Shown: positions 1 to 7,911, counted from the first letter of the stretch. The stretch is 8,184 bases of DNA from an uncultured Clostridia bacterium (GCA_910585795.1 CAJUFV010000295.1:1-8184); one strand, 5' to 3'. Numbers and translations: made by a program. Notes: generated by a model not told the origin, from the sequence alone.

Positions 1-13
1 ATTAATATTAATA

Positions 14-51
14 TTGTCCCATTTTGTTGTGTAAATATGATAAAATATTAT
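14..51 (+). promoter_or_regulatory. Candidate sigma-A promoter(s) of the rhamnogalacturonan lyase gene
   Basis: The AT-rich leader holds two overlapping sigma-A-like pairs. One is TTGTCC (14-19), a 16-base spacer, then TATGAT (36-41). The other is TTGTTG (24-29), a 16-base spacer, then TATTAT (46-51). Both -10 boxes differ from TATAAT by one base, while the -35 boxes are weaker. Either would give a short leader before the ribosome binding site AAGGGAG at 69-75. In such AT-rich DNA chance matches are common, so the choice between them is open. I see no riboswitch or clear operator in positions 1-82. Confidence 0.4.
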
Positions 52-82
52 ATATAGATACGTATTTGAAGGGAGAATTATA

Positions 83-3000
83 GTGATGAAAAATAAAATT
101 TTATCGTCGTTTCTTGCCGTGGCAATATTTTTGTCATCGTCAGGCGTGTTCGCGGCTGAGGTGGGAGGAAGCCTTAAAATAGGTGACTATACAGATTCAG
201 CCGCAGAAACGCAAAAGCTGATTGACGCAAGACCGGATATTCAGCGTCCTATGGAACAATTGGGACGCGGCGCGGTGGCGGTCAGAATGGACGGTTATAC
301 ATATATATCGTGGCGCTGGCTCGGTACGGAAAGCTCGGATACAAAATTTAATGTCTATAAGGATAATACGGCTGCTTCGGATTCATCATTCAGTTTAATC
401 GCGGAAAATTTGAATTCAACAAATTTTGTTGATATAAGCGGTAACCGTCAATATGATGTTTATAAAATTATTCCTGTTTTAAATGGAGCAGAACAGGAGG
501 ATAAGGCTGAAACGGTTGATGTATGGGATAATAACTACATTGACATACCTATTCAGCGTCCTGATGACAGCGAGGTAAATGGCGAGAAATATACTTACAC
601 GCCCGGAGACGCATCTGTTGGAGATTTGGACGGTGACGGTGAATATGAAATCATCCTGAAGTGGGACCCGTCAAACGCGAAGGACACGGCGCAGGCTGGT
701 TTTACAGGTGAATGTATCATAGACGCGTATAAAATGAATGGTACGCGCATGTGGCGAATCAATATGGGTCCTAATATCCGCGCAGGACAGCATGATACAC
801 AGTTTATGGTATACGATTATGACGGAGACGGCAAGGCGGAAATGGCATGCCGTACAGCAGACGGTACAACGGCGGGAGATGGTACTATCATCGGTGACAG
901 AAGCAAAAATTACGCAGTGGAAAGCAACGGTAAAAATCTTAAAGGCCCATTGTATTTGACTGTTTTTAAGGGTGAGGACGGCAGTGTGATTGATACTGTG
1001 GAATATGACCCGCAGATAAACGGTACAACGGCCAAAGGCGAAAAATGGGACATCACTTCATGGGGTGATGGATGGGGAAATCGCTCGGAGAGATATCTTG
1101 CGGCTGTCGCTTATCTTGATGGTAAAGTCCCCAGTATGGTATTTGCCAGAGGTTACTATACAGGCGCGGAGGATGGCACAAAAACAGGCGGAAGAACAGT
1201 GATTGCGGCGTATGACCTTGTGAATGGCAAAATTGAGAAGAAGTGGCGTTTTGACACAATGGATTATAACAATCAGTATATAGGTCAGGGTAATCATTCC
1301 ATGAGCGCCGCTGATGTTGATTATGACGGATGTGATGAGCTTATTTATGGCTCACTTGCAATTGATAATGACGGCACTCCTATGTATTCCACAGGCCTCG
1401 GTCATGGAGACGCTCAGCATGTCGCTGACCTTGACCCGTCAAGACCAGGTCTTGAGGTGTATTCCTGTCACGAAGATAGTAATTCCGATTACGGATATGA
1501 AATGCGCGATGCGCGTACCGGTGAAATTCTTTATGGAGAAAAAACAGGCAGCGATAACGGACGCGGTACTGCCGCCGATATAGACCCCAATTATGAGGGC
1601 TGTGAGGGATGGTCGGCCGCGGGAGTGCTTACGGCAGCAGATGGTACTGTAATTTCAACAAAATATACAATGCCTGCAAATTTTCTTTGCTGGTGGGACG
1701 GCGACCTTGGACGCGAGATTCAGAATAATATTTATATAAGCAAATGGCATGGTGATAAAAATAAGGTTAAGACAATTTTTACCGCCTCGGATTGTATGTC
1801 GGTAAACGGTACAAAGGCAAATCCTTCGCTCACAGCTGATTTATTCGGTGATTGGCGTGAGGAGGTTATGTATCCTTTAAAGGATGGCAGCGCATTGAGA
1901 ATTTATACGACGACTACTCCGACATCATATAAAATACCAACGCTTATGCATGATATTCAATACAGAATGCATGTCGCGTATCAGAATGACTGTTATAATC
2001 AGCCAACGCAGTTAAGCTATTATCTGGGCTATGATACTAAGACTGTGCCTGTGCCGCGGATTACTGTAAATGGTGATAAGAATCCGGATATTACAAGAAT
2101 ACGGGATATTGATAAAGCTAAACAGTCATGGAACATCGAGGAATTATATTCAGGTGAAAAGGCTGAGCTTGCTATTGGTATTCCGACTGCTCTTATAAAC
2201 GGTATTCCAAAACGTGTGGACAATGATGATACTGCTGTCACGCCTTGTATAGATGAAAATGACAGAACTCTTGTTCCGCTTCGTTTTATAGCGGAAGCTT
2301 TTGGCGCAGAGGTAGAGTGGATTCCTGAAAGTCAGGCAGTTAATATTATTGATAAGGATAATAATTATATTAGCATGTCAATAGGTGATAACAGATATGA
2401 AGTTAGTAAATTTGTCGGTATGACCGCTCATTTGACAGGTTCTTATAAACAGGTTACAGATACTGCTTATAAGATGATGGACACTGCGCCTGTTATTAAA
2501 AATGATAAGACTATGGTTCCGCTGCGCGCTATAGGTGAGGCCTTGGGTAAGAAAATTTATTACAAGGACGGATATATTCTTATAAGTGATATTGAGCAGG
2601 ATATGGAAAACGCAAAACAGCGTATGGAGGAAGTAAAGAATGTGCCTGTTCCTGATAAAATAGAAATATTACCTATTAACCGCGGTGAAAAGTATTATGA
2701 AAATCAGCTTGATGTTTACGCGGTGGATGCCAGTGATAATGACGGGAATATAGAAATGGGCGCGGTTGATCTAGACAAGGGTACCCGTTGGTCTGCTTAC
2801 GGCGAGAATACGCTTACTCTTGACCTGGGAAGTATACATAAGATTTCCGGCATTGCTATTGCTATGTGGAAGGGTCATGAGAGGATTTATCCGTTTAGTA
2901 TTGAGTATTCAGAGGATGAAAAGATATGGAAGACAGTGCTTCCAAAGACTCAAAACAGCGGCAGTACAGAGGATTTTGAACAATATGATTTTTCTGAAGC

Positions 3001-3097
3001 TGTTAATGCGCGTTATATACGTTACAGTGGTGACGGAGCAACTGACCCGACAAAGAATTATTGCCATGTAAGTGAAATCGCTGTACTTGGAGAGTAA
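83..3097 (+). CDS. Secreted rhamnogalacturonan lyase, polysaccharide lyase family 11, with stalk and F5/8-type C domains
   Basis: An exported enzyme that should cut the alternating rhamnose-galacturonate backbone of rhamnogalacturonan I (pectin) by beta-elimination. Residues 1-24 are a signal peptide: lysines, a hydrophobic core, then a probable cut near VFA-A. Residues about 50-660 match PL11 throughout: RPMEQLGRGAVAVR near 55, YISWRWLG at 74-81, GQHDTQF at 235-241, HGDAQHVADLDP at 441-452, and FGDWREEVMYP at 588-598. Three acidic calcium-type loops are visible, DLDGDGEYE (181-189), DYDGDGKAE (245-253) and DVDYDGCDE (411-419), fitting the calcium-stabilised beta-propeller of the family. Residues about 695-836 are a copper-amine-oxidase-N-like stalk domain with repeats around LVPLRFIAEAFGA and MVPLRAIGEALGK. 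Residues about 870-1003 look like an F5/8-type C (CBM32-like) domain, probably sugar-binding. The start may be GTG at 83 or ATG at 86, 7 or 10 bases after AAGGGAG. It is a single gene closed by its own hairpin. Exo or endo action cannot be told. Confidence 0.95.
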   Translation: MMKNKILSSFLAVAIFLSSSGVFAAEVGGSLKIGDYTDSAAETQKLIDARPDIQRPMEQLGRGAVAVRMDGYTYISWRWLGTESSDTKFNVYKDNTAASDSSFSLIAENLNSTNFVDISGNRQYDVYKIIPVLNGAEQEDKAETVDVWDNNYIDIPIQRPDDSEVNGEKYTYTPGDASVGDLDGDGEYEIILKWDPSNAKDTAQAGFTGECIIDAYKMNGTRMWRINMGPNIRAGQHDTQFMVYDYDGDGKAEMACRTADGTTAGDGTIIGDRSKNYAVESNGKNLKGPLYLTVFKGEDGSVIDTVEYDPQINGTTAKGEKWDITSWGDGWGNRSERYLAAVAYLDGKVPSMVFARGYYTGAEDGTKTGGRTVIAAYDLVNGKIEKKWRFDTMDYNNQYIGQGNHSMSAADVDYDGCDELIYGSLAIDNDGTPMYSTGLGHGDAQHVADLDPSRPGLEVYSCHEDSNSDYGYEMRDARTGEILYGEKTGSDNGRGTAADIDPNYEGCEGWSAAGVLTAADGTVISTKYTMPANFLCWWDGDLGREIQNNIYISKWHGDKNKVKTIFTASDCMSVNGTKANPSLTADLFGDWREEVMYPLKDGSALRIYTTTTPTSYKIPTLMHDIQYRMHVAYQNDCYNQPTQLSYYLGYDTKTVPVPRITVNGDKNPDITRIRDIDKAKQSWNIEELYSGEKAELAIGIPTALINGIPKRVDNDDTAVTPCIDENDRTLVPLRFIAEAFGAEVEWIPESQAVNIIDKDNNYISMSIGDNRYEVSKFVGMTAHLTGSYKQVTDTAYKMMDTAPVIKNDKTMVPLRAIGEALGKKIYYKDGYILISDIEQDMENAKQRMEEVKNVPVPDKIEILPINRGEKYYENQLDVYAVDASDNDGNIEMGAVDLDKGTRWSAYGENTLTLDLGSIHKISGIAIAMWKGHERIYPFSIEYSEDEKIWKTVLPKTQNSGSTEDFEQYDFSEAVNARYIRYSGDGATDPTKNYCHVSEIAVLGE

Positions 3098-3128
3098 AAA
3101 TAAATATTAAAAAATTGGTTTATGATTT

Positions 3129-3161
3129 TATCCCATTTGTAATATCATTACAAATGGGATA
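3129..3161 (+). terminator. Intrinsic terminator between convergent lyase and cobalamin adenosyltransferase genes
   Basis: A perfect 15-bp stem (3129-3143 pairing with 3147-3161) with a 3-base loop lies 31 bases after the lyase stop. On the + strand it is followed by TTTTATATAATT, a short U-rich tail. On the - strand, which serves the gene ending at 3172, the base of the stem is followed by AAATCATAAACC, so termination in that direction would be weaker. It is nevertheless the only hairpin between the two convergent genes and may serve both. Confidence 0.8.
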
Positions 3162-3171
3162 TTTTATATAA

Positions 3172-3675
3172 TTAGTATTCAATGCCTTCTCTTGCGCCGA
3201 TTCCTATATCAAACGGATGCTTTATTTTTTTTATTTCACTTATATAATCCGCTTTTTCCATAAACCATTTATTAGGCTCACGTCCTGTAAGAACAAGCTC
3301 GCCTTTGTATGTCTCAGTTATATATTTGATTTTTTCCTTATCAGCAAGCTGATAATTGTATGCCGCAAAAATTTCGTCTAGTACTATCATATCAAAATGG
3401 TTCATGTTGTTAATGACGTAGTCAAGATTGTTATTATGACATTTTATAAGGTTATTTTTGTCTTGAGGCGTAAGAGAGGAGAAAAATCCGTATTCTTTGT
3501 CACAGCGTGTAACAGTGATACCGTTAAGTCTTTCAAGAATATCAATTTCACCTGTATATGAGCCTTTCAAAAACTGTACAAACAATAGTTGTTTTTTGTG
3601 TCCTGCCATTCTTACGGCAAGTCCTGCTGCCGCGGTGGTTTTGCCTTTGCCGTTTCCACAGTAAATGTGTATCAT
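3172..3675 (-). CDS. cobO: Cob(I)yrinic acid a,c-diamide / corrinoid adenosyltransferase (BtuR/CobO/CobA family)
   Basis: A cytoplasmic enzyme that transfers the adenosyl group of ATP to reduced cobalt(I) corrinoids, making adenosylcobalamin or its precursors. The 167-residue protein is nearly all family core. It has an N-terminal P-loop GNGKGKTT (7-14), a VQFLKG strand (33-38), a Walker-B-like IVLDEI (97-102), LVLTGR (127-132) and the C-terminal KHPFDIGIGAREGIE (152-166), a hallmark of the family. It is somewhat shorter than the E. coli enzyme (about 196 residues), as is common in Clostridia, and looks complete. The ATG at 3675 follows a GGGGG ribosome binding site with 9 bases between. The gene stands alone behind its own promoter, with no other cobalamin gene or B12 riboswitch in view, so its role (salvage or de novo synthesis) is not shown by context. 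The name btuR or cobA would serve equally well. Confidence 0.95.
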   Translation of the reverse strand: MIHIYCGNGKGKTTAAAGLAVRMAGHKKQLLFVQFLKGSYTGEIDILERLNGITVTRCDKEYGFFSSLTPQDKNNLIKCHNNNLDYVINNMNHFDMIVLDEIFAAYNYQLADKEKIKYITETYKGELVLTGREPNKWFMEKADYISEIKKIKHPFDIGIGAREGIEY

Positions 3676-3710
3676 AACGCTGTACCCCCGTATAATATGT
3701 TTTTTTCATT

Positions 3711-3739
3711 ATTATACAGCGTATATGTTTTGATGTCAA
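3711..3739 (-). promoter_or_regulatory. Perfect-consensus sigma-A promoter of the adenosyltransferase gene
   Basis: On the - strand, TTGACA (3739-3734), a 17-base spacer (3733-3717) and TATAAT (3716-3711) match the vegetative sigma factor consensus at every position, with optimal spacing. Transcription should start near 3704, about 28 bases before the ATG at 3675. That leaves room for the ribosome binding site but not for a riboswitch, suggesting strong constitutive expression. The -35 box directly follows the U-run of the ileS terminator. Confidence 0.9.
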
Positions 3740-3741
3740 AT

Positions 3742-3791
3742 AAAAAACAGTATACATCATAAAAGTCGAATGATTTGTGATGTATACTGTT
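3742..3791 (-). terminator. Intrinsic terminator of ileS
   Basis: On the - strand a 14-bp perfect stem (3791-3778 pairing with 3759-3746), closed by an 18-base loop, begins 21 bases after the ileS stop. It is followed by a T run at 3747-3742, whose first two bases belong to the stem, and then ATTT. This is a normal rho-independent terminator. It insulates ileS from the adenosyltransferase promoter just downstream on the same strand. The complementary + strand has no gene that needs it. Confidence 0.85.
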
Positions 3792-3812
3792 AATAGGATT
3801 TATATTTCCCAA

Positions 3813-6800
3813 TTATAGTTTCTTAACACCCAGAGTCACATTTTCGCCGTTAATGCTCCATTCCTTTATGTTGCCGTCCGCATTTGAAGTGTCAAGCACA
3901 TCCGCGAGCGTTTCATCTTTGATGGTATCAGCATTTCTTGTTATAATATCGGCAATTTTATCGTTGTTCTGGCAGCTTACTTTGATATGATCCATAACCT
4001 CAAAGTCAGAATCTTTCCTCATGGTCTGTATTTTTGAAATTATCTCACGGACAAATCCTTCTTCAATTAATTCAGCAGAAAGATTTGTATCAAGTACAAC
4101 GGTTATGCCGTAATCACTGTTTGATTCAAAGCCTTCTGTCTGTGCTGTTTCTATAAGCAAATCATCCTCGTTCAAAGCCTCTTCGGAGCCGTCAACAACA
4201 ATCTTCAGAGAGCCTGTTGTTTTAAGTTCGGACATGGCTTTACTGCCGTCAATGCCTGCGAGAATTTCCCTTACGGCGTTAATATTTTTGCCGAAACGTC
4301 TGCCAAGTGTTTTAAGCTGTGGTTTAAAGCTGTATGAAGTGAAGCTAGCCACATCATCAGTAAATTTAACCTCTTTGACGTTTAATTCATCTTCAATTAT
4401 ATTAATATAATACTCGTCAAGAACAGAATTTGCTTTGATATACATAATGCCGATAGGCTGGCGGTTTTTAATATTAGCCGTATTACGGCACGCGCGTCCC
4501 AGTACAACTATGGATAAAACTTCCTCCATATTTTTTTCCAGCTCTTTGTCGATAAGCTTTTCATCATATTCAGGGAAATCACACAGATGAATACTTTCAG
4601 GCGCGTTTTTGTCGATGCTTCTGACAAGGTTCTGGTAAATATCCTCTGTCATAAACGGAATCATCGGCGCTGCTGCTTTACAGAGTGTAACAAGCGCCGT
4701 ATACAGTGTCATATATGCGTTGATTTTGTCCTGAGTCATTTCCTTAACCCAGAAGCGTGTTCTTGAGCGTCTCACATACCAGTTTGAAAGTTCGTCAACA
4801 AAATTGTCAAGAACTCTTGCTGTCTCTGTAATCTTATAATTAGCAAGATTATCATCTACTGTTTTAACAAGAGTATTCAGCTTTGATAAAAGCCATTTGT
4901 CCATTACTGACAGCTTATCATATTCAAGAGTGTACTTTGTGGCGTCGAAATTATCTATGTTAGCGTAAAGAACAAAGAAAGCATATGTGTTCCATAGTGT
5001 ACCCATAAATTTACGCTGTCCTTCGGAAACCGCGCCATCGTGGAAACGGTTTGGCAGCCACGGGGCGCTGTTCGCGTAGAAATACCAGCGGATAGCGTCT
5101 GCGCCGTGTTTTTCAAGCGCTTCAAACGGGTCAACAGCGTTGCCCTTTGATTTACTCATCTTCTGTCCGTTTTCATCCTGAACATGTCCTAGAACGATTA
5201 CATTTTTATAGGGAGCTTTATTGAAAATCAATGTTGACTCTGCAAGCAGTGAGTAGAACCAGCCTCGTGTCTGGTCAACAGCCTCGCTTATAAAATCAGC
5301 GGGGAAGTTTTCCTCAAAGATATCTTGATTTTCAAACGGATAATGCCATTGTGCGAACGGCATTGCTCCACTGTCAAACCAGCAGTCGATAACTTCAGGT
5401 ACACGATGCATTTCCTGGCCGCACTCGGTACATTTAATAGTTACAGCGTCTATGAATGGGCGATGCAGCTCGATGTCGTCAGGACAGTTATCAGATAATT
5501 CCCTTAGTTCTTCTATTGAGCCTATTGAGTGTCTGTGACCGCATTCACATTCCCATATATTAAGCGGAGTACCCCAGTAGCGGTTACGGCTGATACCCCA
5601 GTCCTGAACATTTTCAAGCCATGCGCCGAAACGTCCCTCGCCTATAGTTTTGGGTATCCAGTTTATTGTATTGTTATTTTTGATAAGGTCATCCTTAACA
5701 GCCGTCATTTTGATAAACCATGTGTCGCGGGCGTAATAAATAAGCGGTGTATCACATCTCCAGCAGAAGGGATAGCTATGTTCAAATTTTGGAGCGTTAA
5801 ACAGAAGGCCTTTTTCATCAAGAGCCTTAAAAACCTCCTTATCGGCATCCTTACAGAATGTTCCTGCCCATGGAGTTTCATTTGTCATTTCGCCCTTACC
5901 GTCAACAAGCTGAATAAACGGCAAATCATATTTTCTGCCGACATTTGCATCGTCCTCACCGAAGGCAGGGGCAATATGAACTATACCTGTACCGTCTGTA
6001 AGTGTTACATAGTTATCACATGTGACAAAATAACATTTTTTATCAGGTTTTGCGAAATCAAACAGCGGTGTGTATTCTTTGTATTCAAGGTCAGAACCGG
6101 TATATTTTTCAAGAATAGTATATTCGCCTTCTATATTTGCTTCTACAAGAGCTTCAGCTAAAATATATTTTTCGTCTCCGACCTGAATTTTGACGTATGT
6201 TTCATTTGGATTAACACAAAGCGCCACATTAGAGGGGAGTGTCCAAGGAGTGGTGGTCCACGCAAGGAAATATGTGTTTTCCTCGCCGTTTACAATGAAT
6301 TTTGCTGTGGCAGAGCGTTCCTTAACGTCCTTATATCCCTGTGCGACCTCGTGTGAGGAAAGCGGCGTACCGCAGCGCGGACAGTAGGGGACAATCTTAT
6401 GACCCTTATATAAAAGTCCTTTTTCCCATATCTTTTTCAGTGCCCACCATTCGGATTCGATAAAGTTATTATCGTATGTTACATACGGGTCATTCATGTC
6501 AGCCCAGAAGCCGACAGTACCGGAGAAATCCTCCCACATGCCTTTATATTTCCATACACTTTCTTTACATTCTTTAATGAACGGGTCAAGACCGTATTCC
6601 TCAATCTGCTCCTTGCCGTCAAGTCCAAGCTTTTTTTCAACCTCAAGCTCAACAGGGAGACCGTGGGTATCCCAGCCGGCTTTACGAAGTACCTTATAAC
6701 CTTTCATAGTACGGTAACGCGGAATCATATCCTTGATAACACGCGTTAAAACGTGGCCTATATGCGGTTTACCGTTTGCGGTAGGGGGACCATCATAGAA

Positions 6801-6926
6801 GGTGTAGACCTCTCCTTCAGCGCGCGAATCAATACTCTTCTGAAATATACCGTGGTCATTCCAGAATTTCTCAGTTTTCTTTTCTCTTTCAACAAAATTC
6901 AGATTTGGTGAAACCTTTTCATACAT
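3813..6926 (-). CDS. ileS: Isoleucyl-tRNA synthetase, long (type 2, eukaryote-like) form
   Basis: Charges tRNA-Ile with isoleucine in the cytoplasm and edits misactivated valine. The 1037-residue protein is a complete class I synthetase. The HIGH motif is at 55-58 and the KMSKS motif at 589-593. GWDTHGLPVELEVEKKLG (84-101) is typical of the eukaryote-like clade. The editing insertion carries TTTPWTLPSN (224-233) and GTGIVHIAPAFGEDD (312-326). Two zinc sites are visible as cysteine sets: 182, 185, 388, 391 and 460, 462, 499, 502. The anticodon-binding region follows about 670, and a long C-terminal extension replaces the short zinc tail of the roughly 940-residue type 1 enzymes. The ATG at 6926 has AGGAGG (6940-6935) 8 bases upstream. 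It lies 22 bases after the stalk-protein gene with no terminator between, so both should be read from the upstream isoleucine T-box. Type 2 enzymes as a clade tolerate mupirocin. The normal HIGH order argues against the altered-motif hyper-resistant form. Confidence 0.98.
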   Translation of the reverse strand: MYEKVSPNLNFVEREKKTEKFWNDHGIFQKSIDSRAEGEVYTFYDGPPTANGKPHIGHVLTRVIKDMIPRYRTMKGYKVLRKAGWDTHGLPVELEVEKKLGLDGKEQIEEYGLDPFIKECKESVWKYKGMWEDFSGTVGFWADMNDPYVTYDNNFIESEWWALKKIWEKGLLYKGHKIVPYCPRCGTPLSSHEVAQGYKDVKERSATAKFIVNGEENTYFLAWTTTPWTLPSNVALCVNPNETYVKIQVGDEKYILAEALVEANIEGEYTILEKYTGSDLEYKEYTPLFDFAKPDKKCYFVTCDNYVTLTDGTGIVHIAPAFGEDDANVGRKYDLPFIQLVDGKGEMTNETPWAGTFCKDADKEVFKALDEKGLLFNAPKFEHSYPFCWRCDTPLIYYARDTWFIKMTAVKDDLIKNNNTINWIPKTIGEGRFGAWLENVQDWGISRNRYWGTPLNIWECECGHRHSIGSIEELRELSDNCPDDIELHRPFIDAVTIKCTECGQEMHRVPEVIDCWFDSGAMPFAQWHYPFENQDIFEENFPADFISEAVDQTRGWFYSLLAESTLIFNKAPYKNVIVLGHVQDENGQKMSKSKGNAVDPFEALEKHGADAIRWYFYANSAPWLPNRFHDGAVSEGQRKFMGTLWNTYAFFVLYANIDNFDATKYTLEYDKLSVMDKWLLSKLNTLVKTVDDNLANYKITETARVLDNFVDELSNWYVRRSRTRFWVKEMTQDKINAYMTLYTALVTLCKAAAPMIPFMTEDIYQNLVRSIDKNAPESIHLCDFPEYDEKLIDKELEKNMEEVLSIVVLGRACRNTANIKNRQPIGIMYIKANSVLDEYYINIIEDELNVKEVKFTDDVASFTSYSFKPQLKTLGRRFGKNINAVREILAGIDGSKAMSELKTTGSLKIVVDGSEEALNEDDLLIETAQTEGFESNSDYGITVVLDTNLSAELIEEGFVREIISKIQTMRKDSDFEVMDHIKVSCQNNDKIADIITRNADTIKDETLADVLDTSNADGNIKEWSINGENVTLGVKKL

Positions 6927-6948
6927 TTGTATTTCCTCCTAATTTATT

Positions 6949-7855
6949 TTAATTTGTTTCGTCTATTACGCGTTTTTCTATTTCAACCGCTTGTCCGAAT
7001 GTATTTGTCGCCTTATCAAATATAATTTCATAGCATGGCCCATGGTAGTCATATTGCTTTATTTCATATTTGACAATGATTGCGTTTTCGGTATTTTGGA
7101 TGTCATACACGTAACCGATTGAGCCATAGCCGGCTTCGCCTGCGTAAAAACTGCTGCCACCGCCTTTTTTATAGTTGAATATAGCATGTTTAGTGGTTGA
7201 CCCATTACTTTTGCGAGTATATGATACATACACGTATTCATCATCAATAATCTGCGCATGGCTAAAGCATTCAAAGCCTAATCCCGTTTTGAATAATTCT
7301 TCTCCGTCCTGTGTATTTTCATCACTGTTATAATCAATTCTCATAAATGCCGCCGTTTCATAGCGCGTTATTTGTTTAAAAAAGTAAATTCCGTTATCTG
7401 ATGCGTATGAATTGCTGCTCAGCTTATAAACACGCTCATATCCGCGCGCCTCGTCCTTAATTCCCAGATACTGGCCCTCGTTATATACTTCGAATGTATA
7501 ATATTTCCACATATTTCCGTTTTTGTCTGGCTTTTCAGCGATAACTTCTTCTTTTTGAGGGGAGCCTGTCACACTTACAGTTTTACTATCGCCGTTCCAG
7601 TAAATGCGGTTACCAAGCAGATTACCGAGTTTTCGCATGGGAAGATATGTTGTACCCTTATATATAATACTTGATGGTGTTTCTTCGCCGTCTCCAATTT
7701 CAATGTTTTCGTCCCATTGTATTTTGTCAATACCATTAACATTTACTCGTACCTGATTAAAAAAACACGTCAATTGTGTCTGCCATTACAGGGAGAGCGC
7801 ATATAATGGCTCCTATAATAATTCCTGATATTAAGCCTTTAATGTAGTTTTTCAT
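6949..7855 (-). CDS. Exported stalk-domain (copper amine oxidase N-like) protein, split by a one-base frameshift
   Basis: The reading frame from ATG 7855 has an ideal ribosome binding site (AGGAG 7868-7864, 8 bases before). It encodes a signal peptide (residues 1-25, hydrophobic core GLISGIIIGAIICALPVMA) and then DTIDVFF before meeting TAA at 7759-7757. The next frame, open to TAA at 6951-6949, continues NQVRVNVNG as one would expect of a stalk domain. Removing one T from the 7-T run would restore a single protein of 301 residues. In that protein residues about 26-97 are the stalk domain (SSIIYKGTTYLPMRKLGNLLG, IYWN, KTVSVTG). Residues about 98-301 are a hydrophilic, aromatic-rich region that I do not recognise. 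Read alone, the second frame could only start at TTG 7773, which has no ribosome binding site and no signal peptide. The cause may be a sequencing or assembly slip, a real mutation, phase variation or recoding. The gene lies between an isoleucine T-box and ileS. Its function is unknown; a cell-surface or secreted role is inferred. Confidence 0.85.
7757..7768 (-). other. Frameshift site: 7-T run running into an in-frame stop
   Basis: On the - strand the signal-peptide frame reads GTG TTT TTT TAA, the Ts being positions 7765-7759. The downstream stalk-domain frame is reached by skipping one T, that is a +1 shift with UUU in the ribosomal P site and UAA in the A site, or by loss of one U from the run. 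No Shine-Dalgarno-like stimulator lies just upstream, unlike the prfB recoding site, so programmed +1 shifting is only a possibility. Homopolymer error is the simplest alternative. Confidence 0.8.
7813..7828. repeat. 16-base direct repeat, inner copy (within signal-peptide codons)
   Basis: CTATAATAATTCCTGA on the + strand, identical to 8169-8184. On the - strand this copy encodes the SGIII part of the stalk-protein signal peptide. The two copies bracket the T-box and the start of the gene. The outer copy ends exactly at the window edge, so its full length cannot be seen. Confidence 0.7.
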
Positions 7856-7863
7856 ATTATTTT

Positions 7864-7868
7864 CTCCT
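7864..7868 (-). promoter_or_regulatory. Ribosome binding site that fixes the stalk-protein start
   Basis: AGGAG on the - strand lies 8 bases upstream of ATG 7855, just after the T-box terminator. It supports translation beginning at the signal peptide rather than at the downstream TTG 7773, which has no such site, and so shows that the downstream frame has lost its natural start. Confidence 0.85.
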
Positions 7869-7875
7869 AAAGAAT

Positions 7876-7911
7876 AAAAAAAGCCTTCGTCCTGCATAAC
7901 AAGACGAAAGC
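7876..7911 (-). terminator. T-box attenuator terminator hairpin
   Basis: On the - strand a 9-bp stem (7911-7903 with 7891-7883, including one U-G pair) with an 11-base loop is followed by seven Us (7882-7876). The pair at 7909/7885 is allowed only in the - strand RNA (on the + strand it would be A-C), which fixes the direction. The 5' arm and loop are the same bases that form the 3' halves of the antiterminator, so the two folds exclude each other. This is the off state when tRNA-Ile is charged. Confidence 0.92.

Noticed and set aside
738..1583. Several short open frames on both strands inside the lyase gene
   Set aside because: All overlap the catalytic PL11 domain, whose own frame is continuous and conserved, and none has a recognisable product or start signal.
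3098..3171. Possible small RNA or short gene between the lyase and adenosyltransferase genes
   Set aside because: The gap holds a simple perfect terminator hairpin and AT-rich flanks, with no start codon and ribosome binding site pair.
3548..3760. 70-codon - strand frame overlapping the start of the adenosyltransferase gene
   Set aside because: It would cover the promoter and P-loop coding region in another frame, has no family resemblance, and runs through the ileS terminator U-run.
5529..6161. Open + strand frame of 210 codons opposite ileS
   Set aside because: It lies wholly antisense to a well-conserved synthetase, has no ribosome binding site, and its translation resembles no protein family. 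It is a by-product of ileS codon use.
6927..6948. Possible terminator or second riboswitch between the stalk-protein gene and ileS
   Set aside because: The gap is 22 bases and contains only the AGGAGG ribosome binding site of ileS; no hairpin can form in it.
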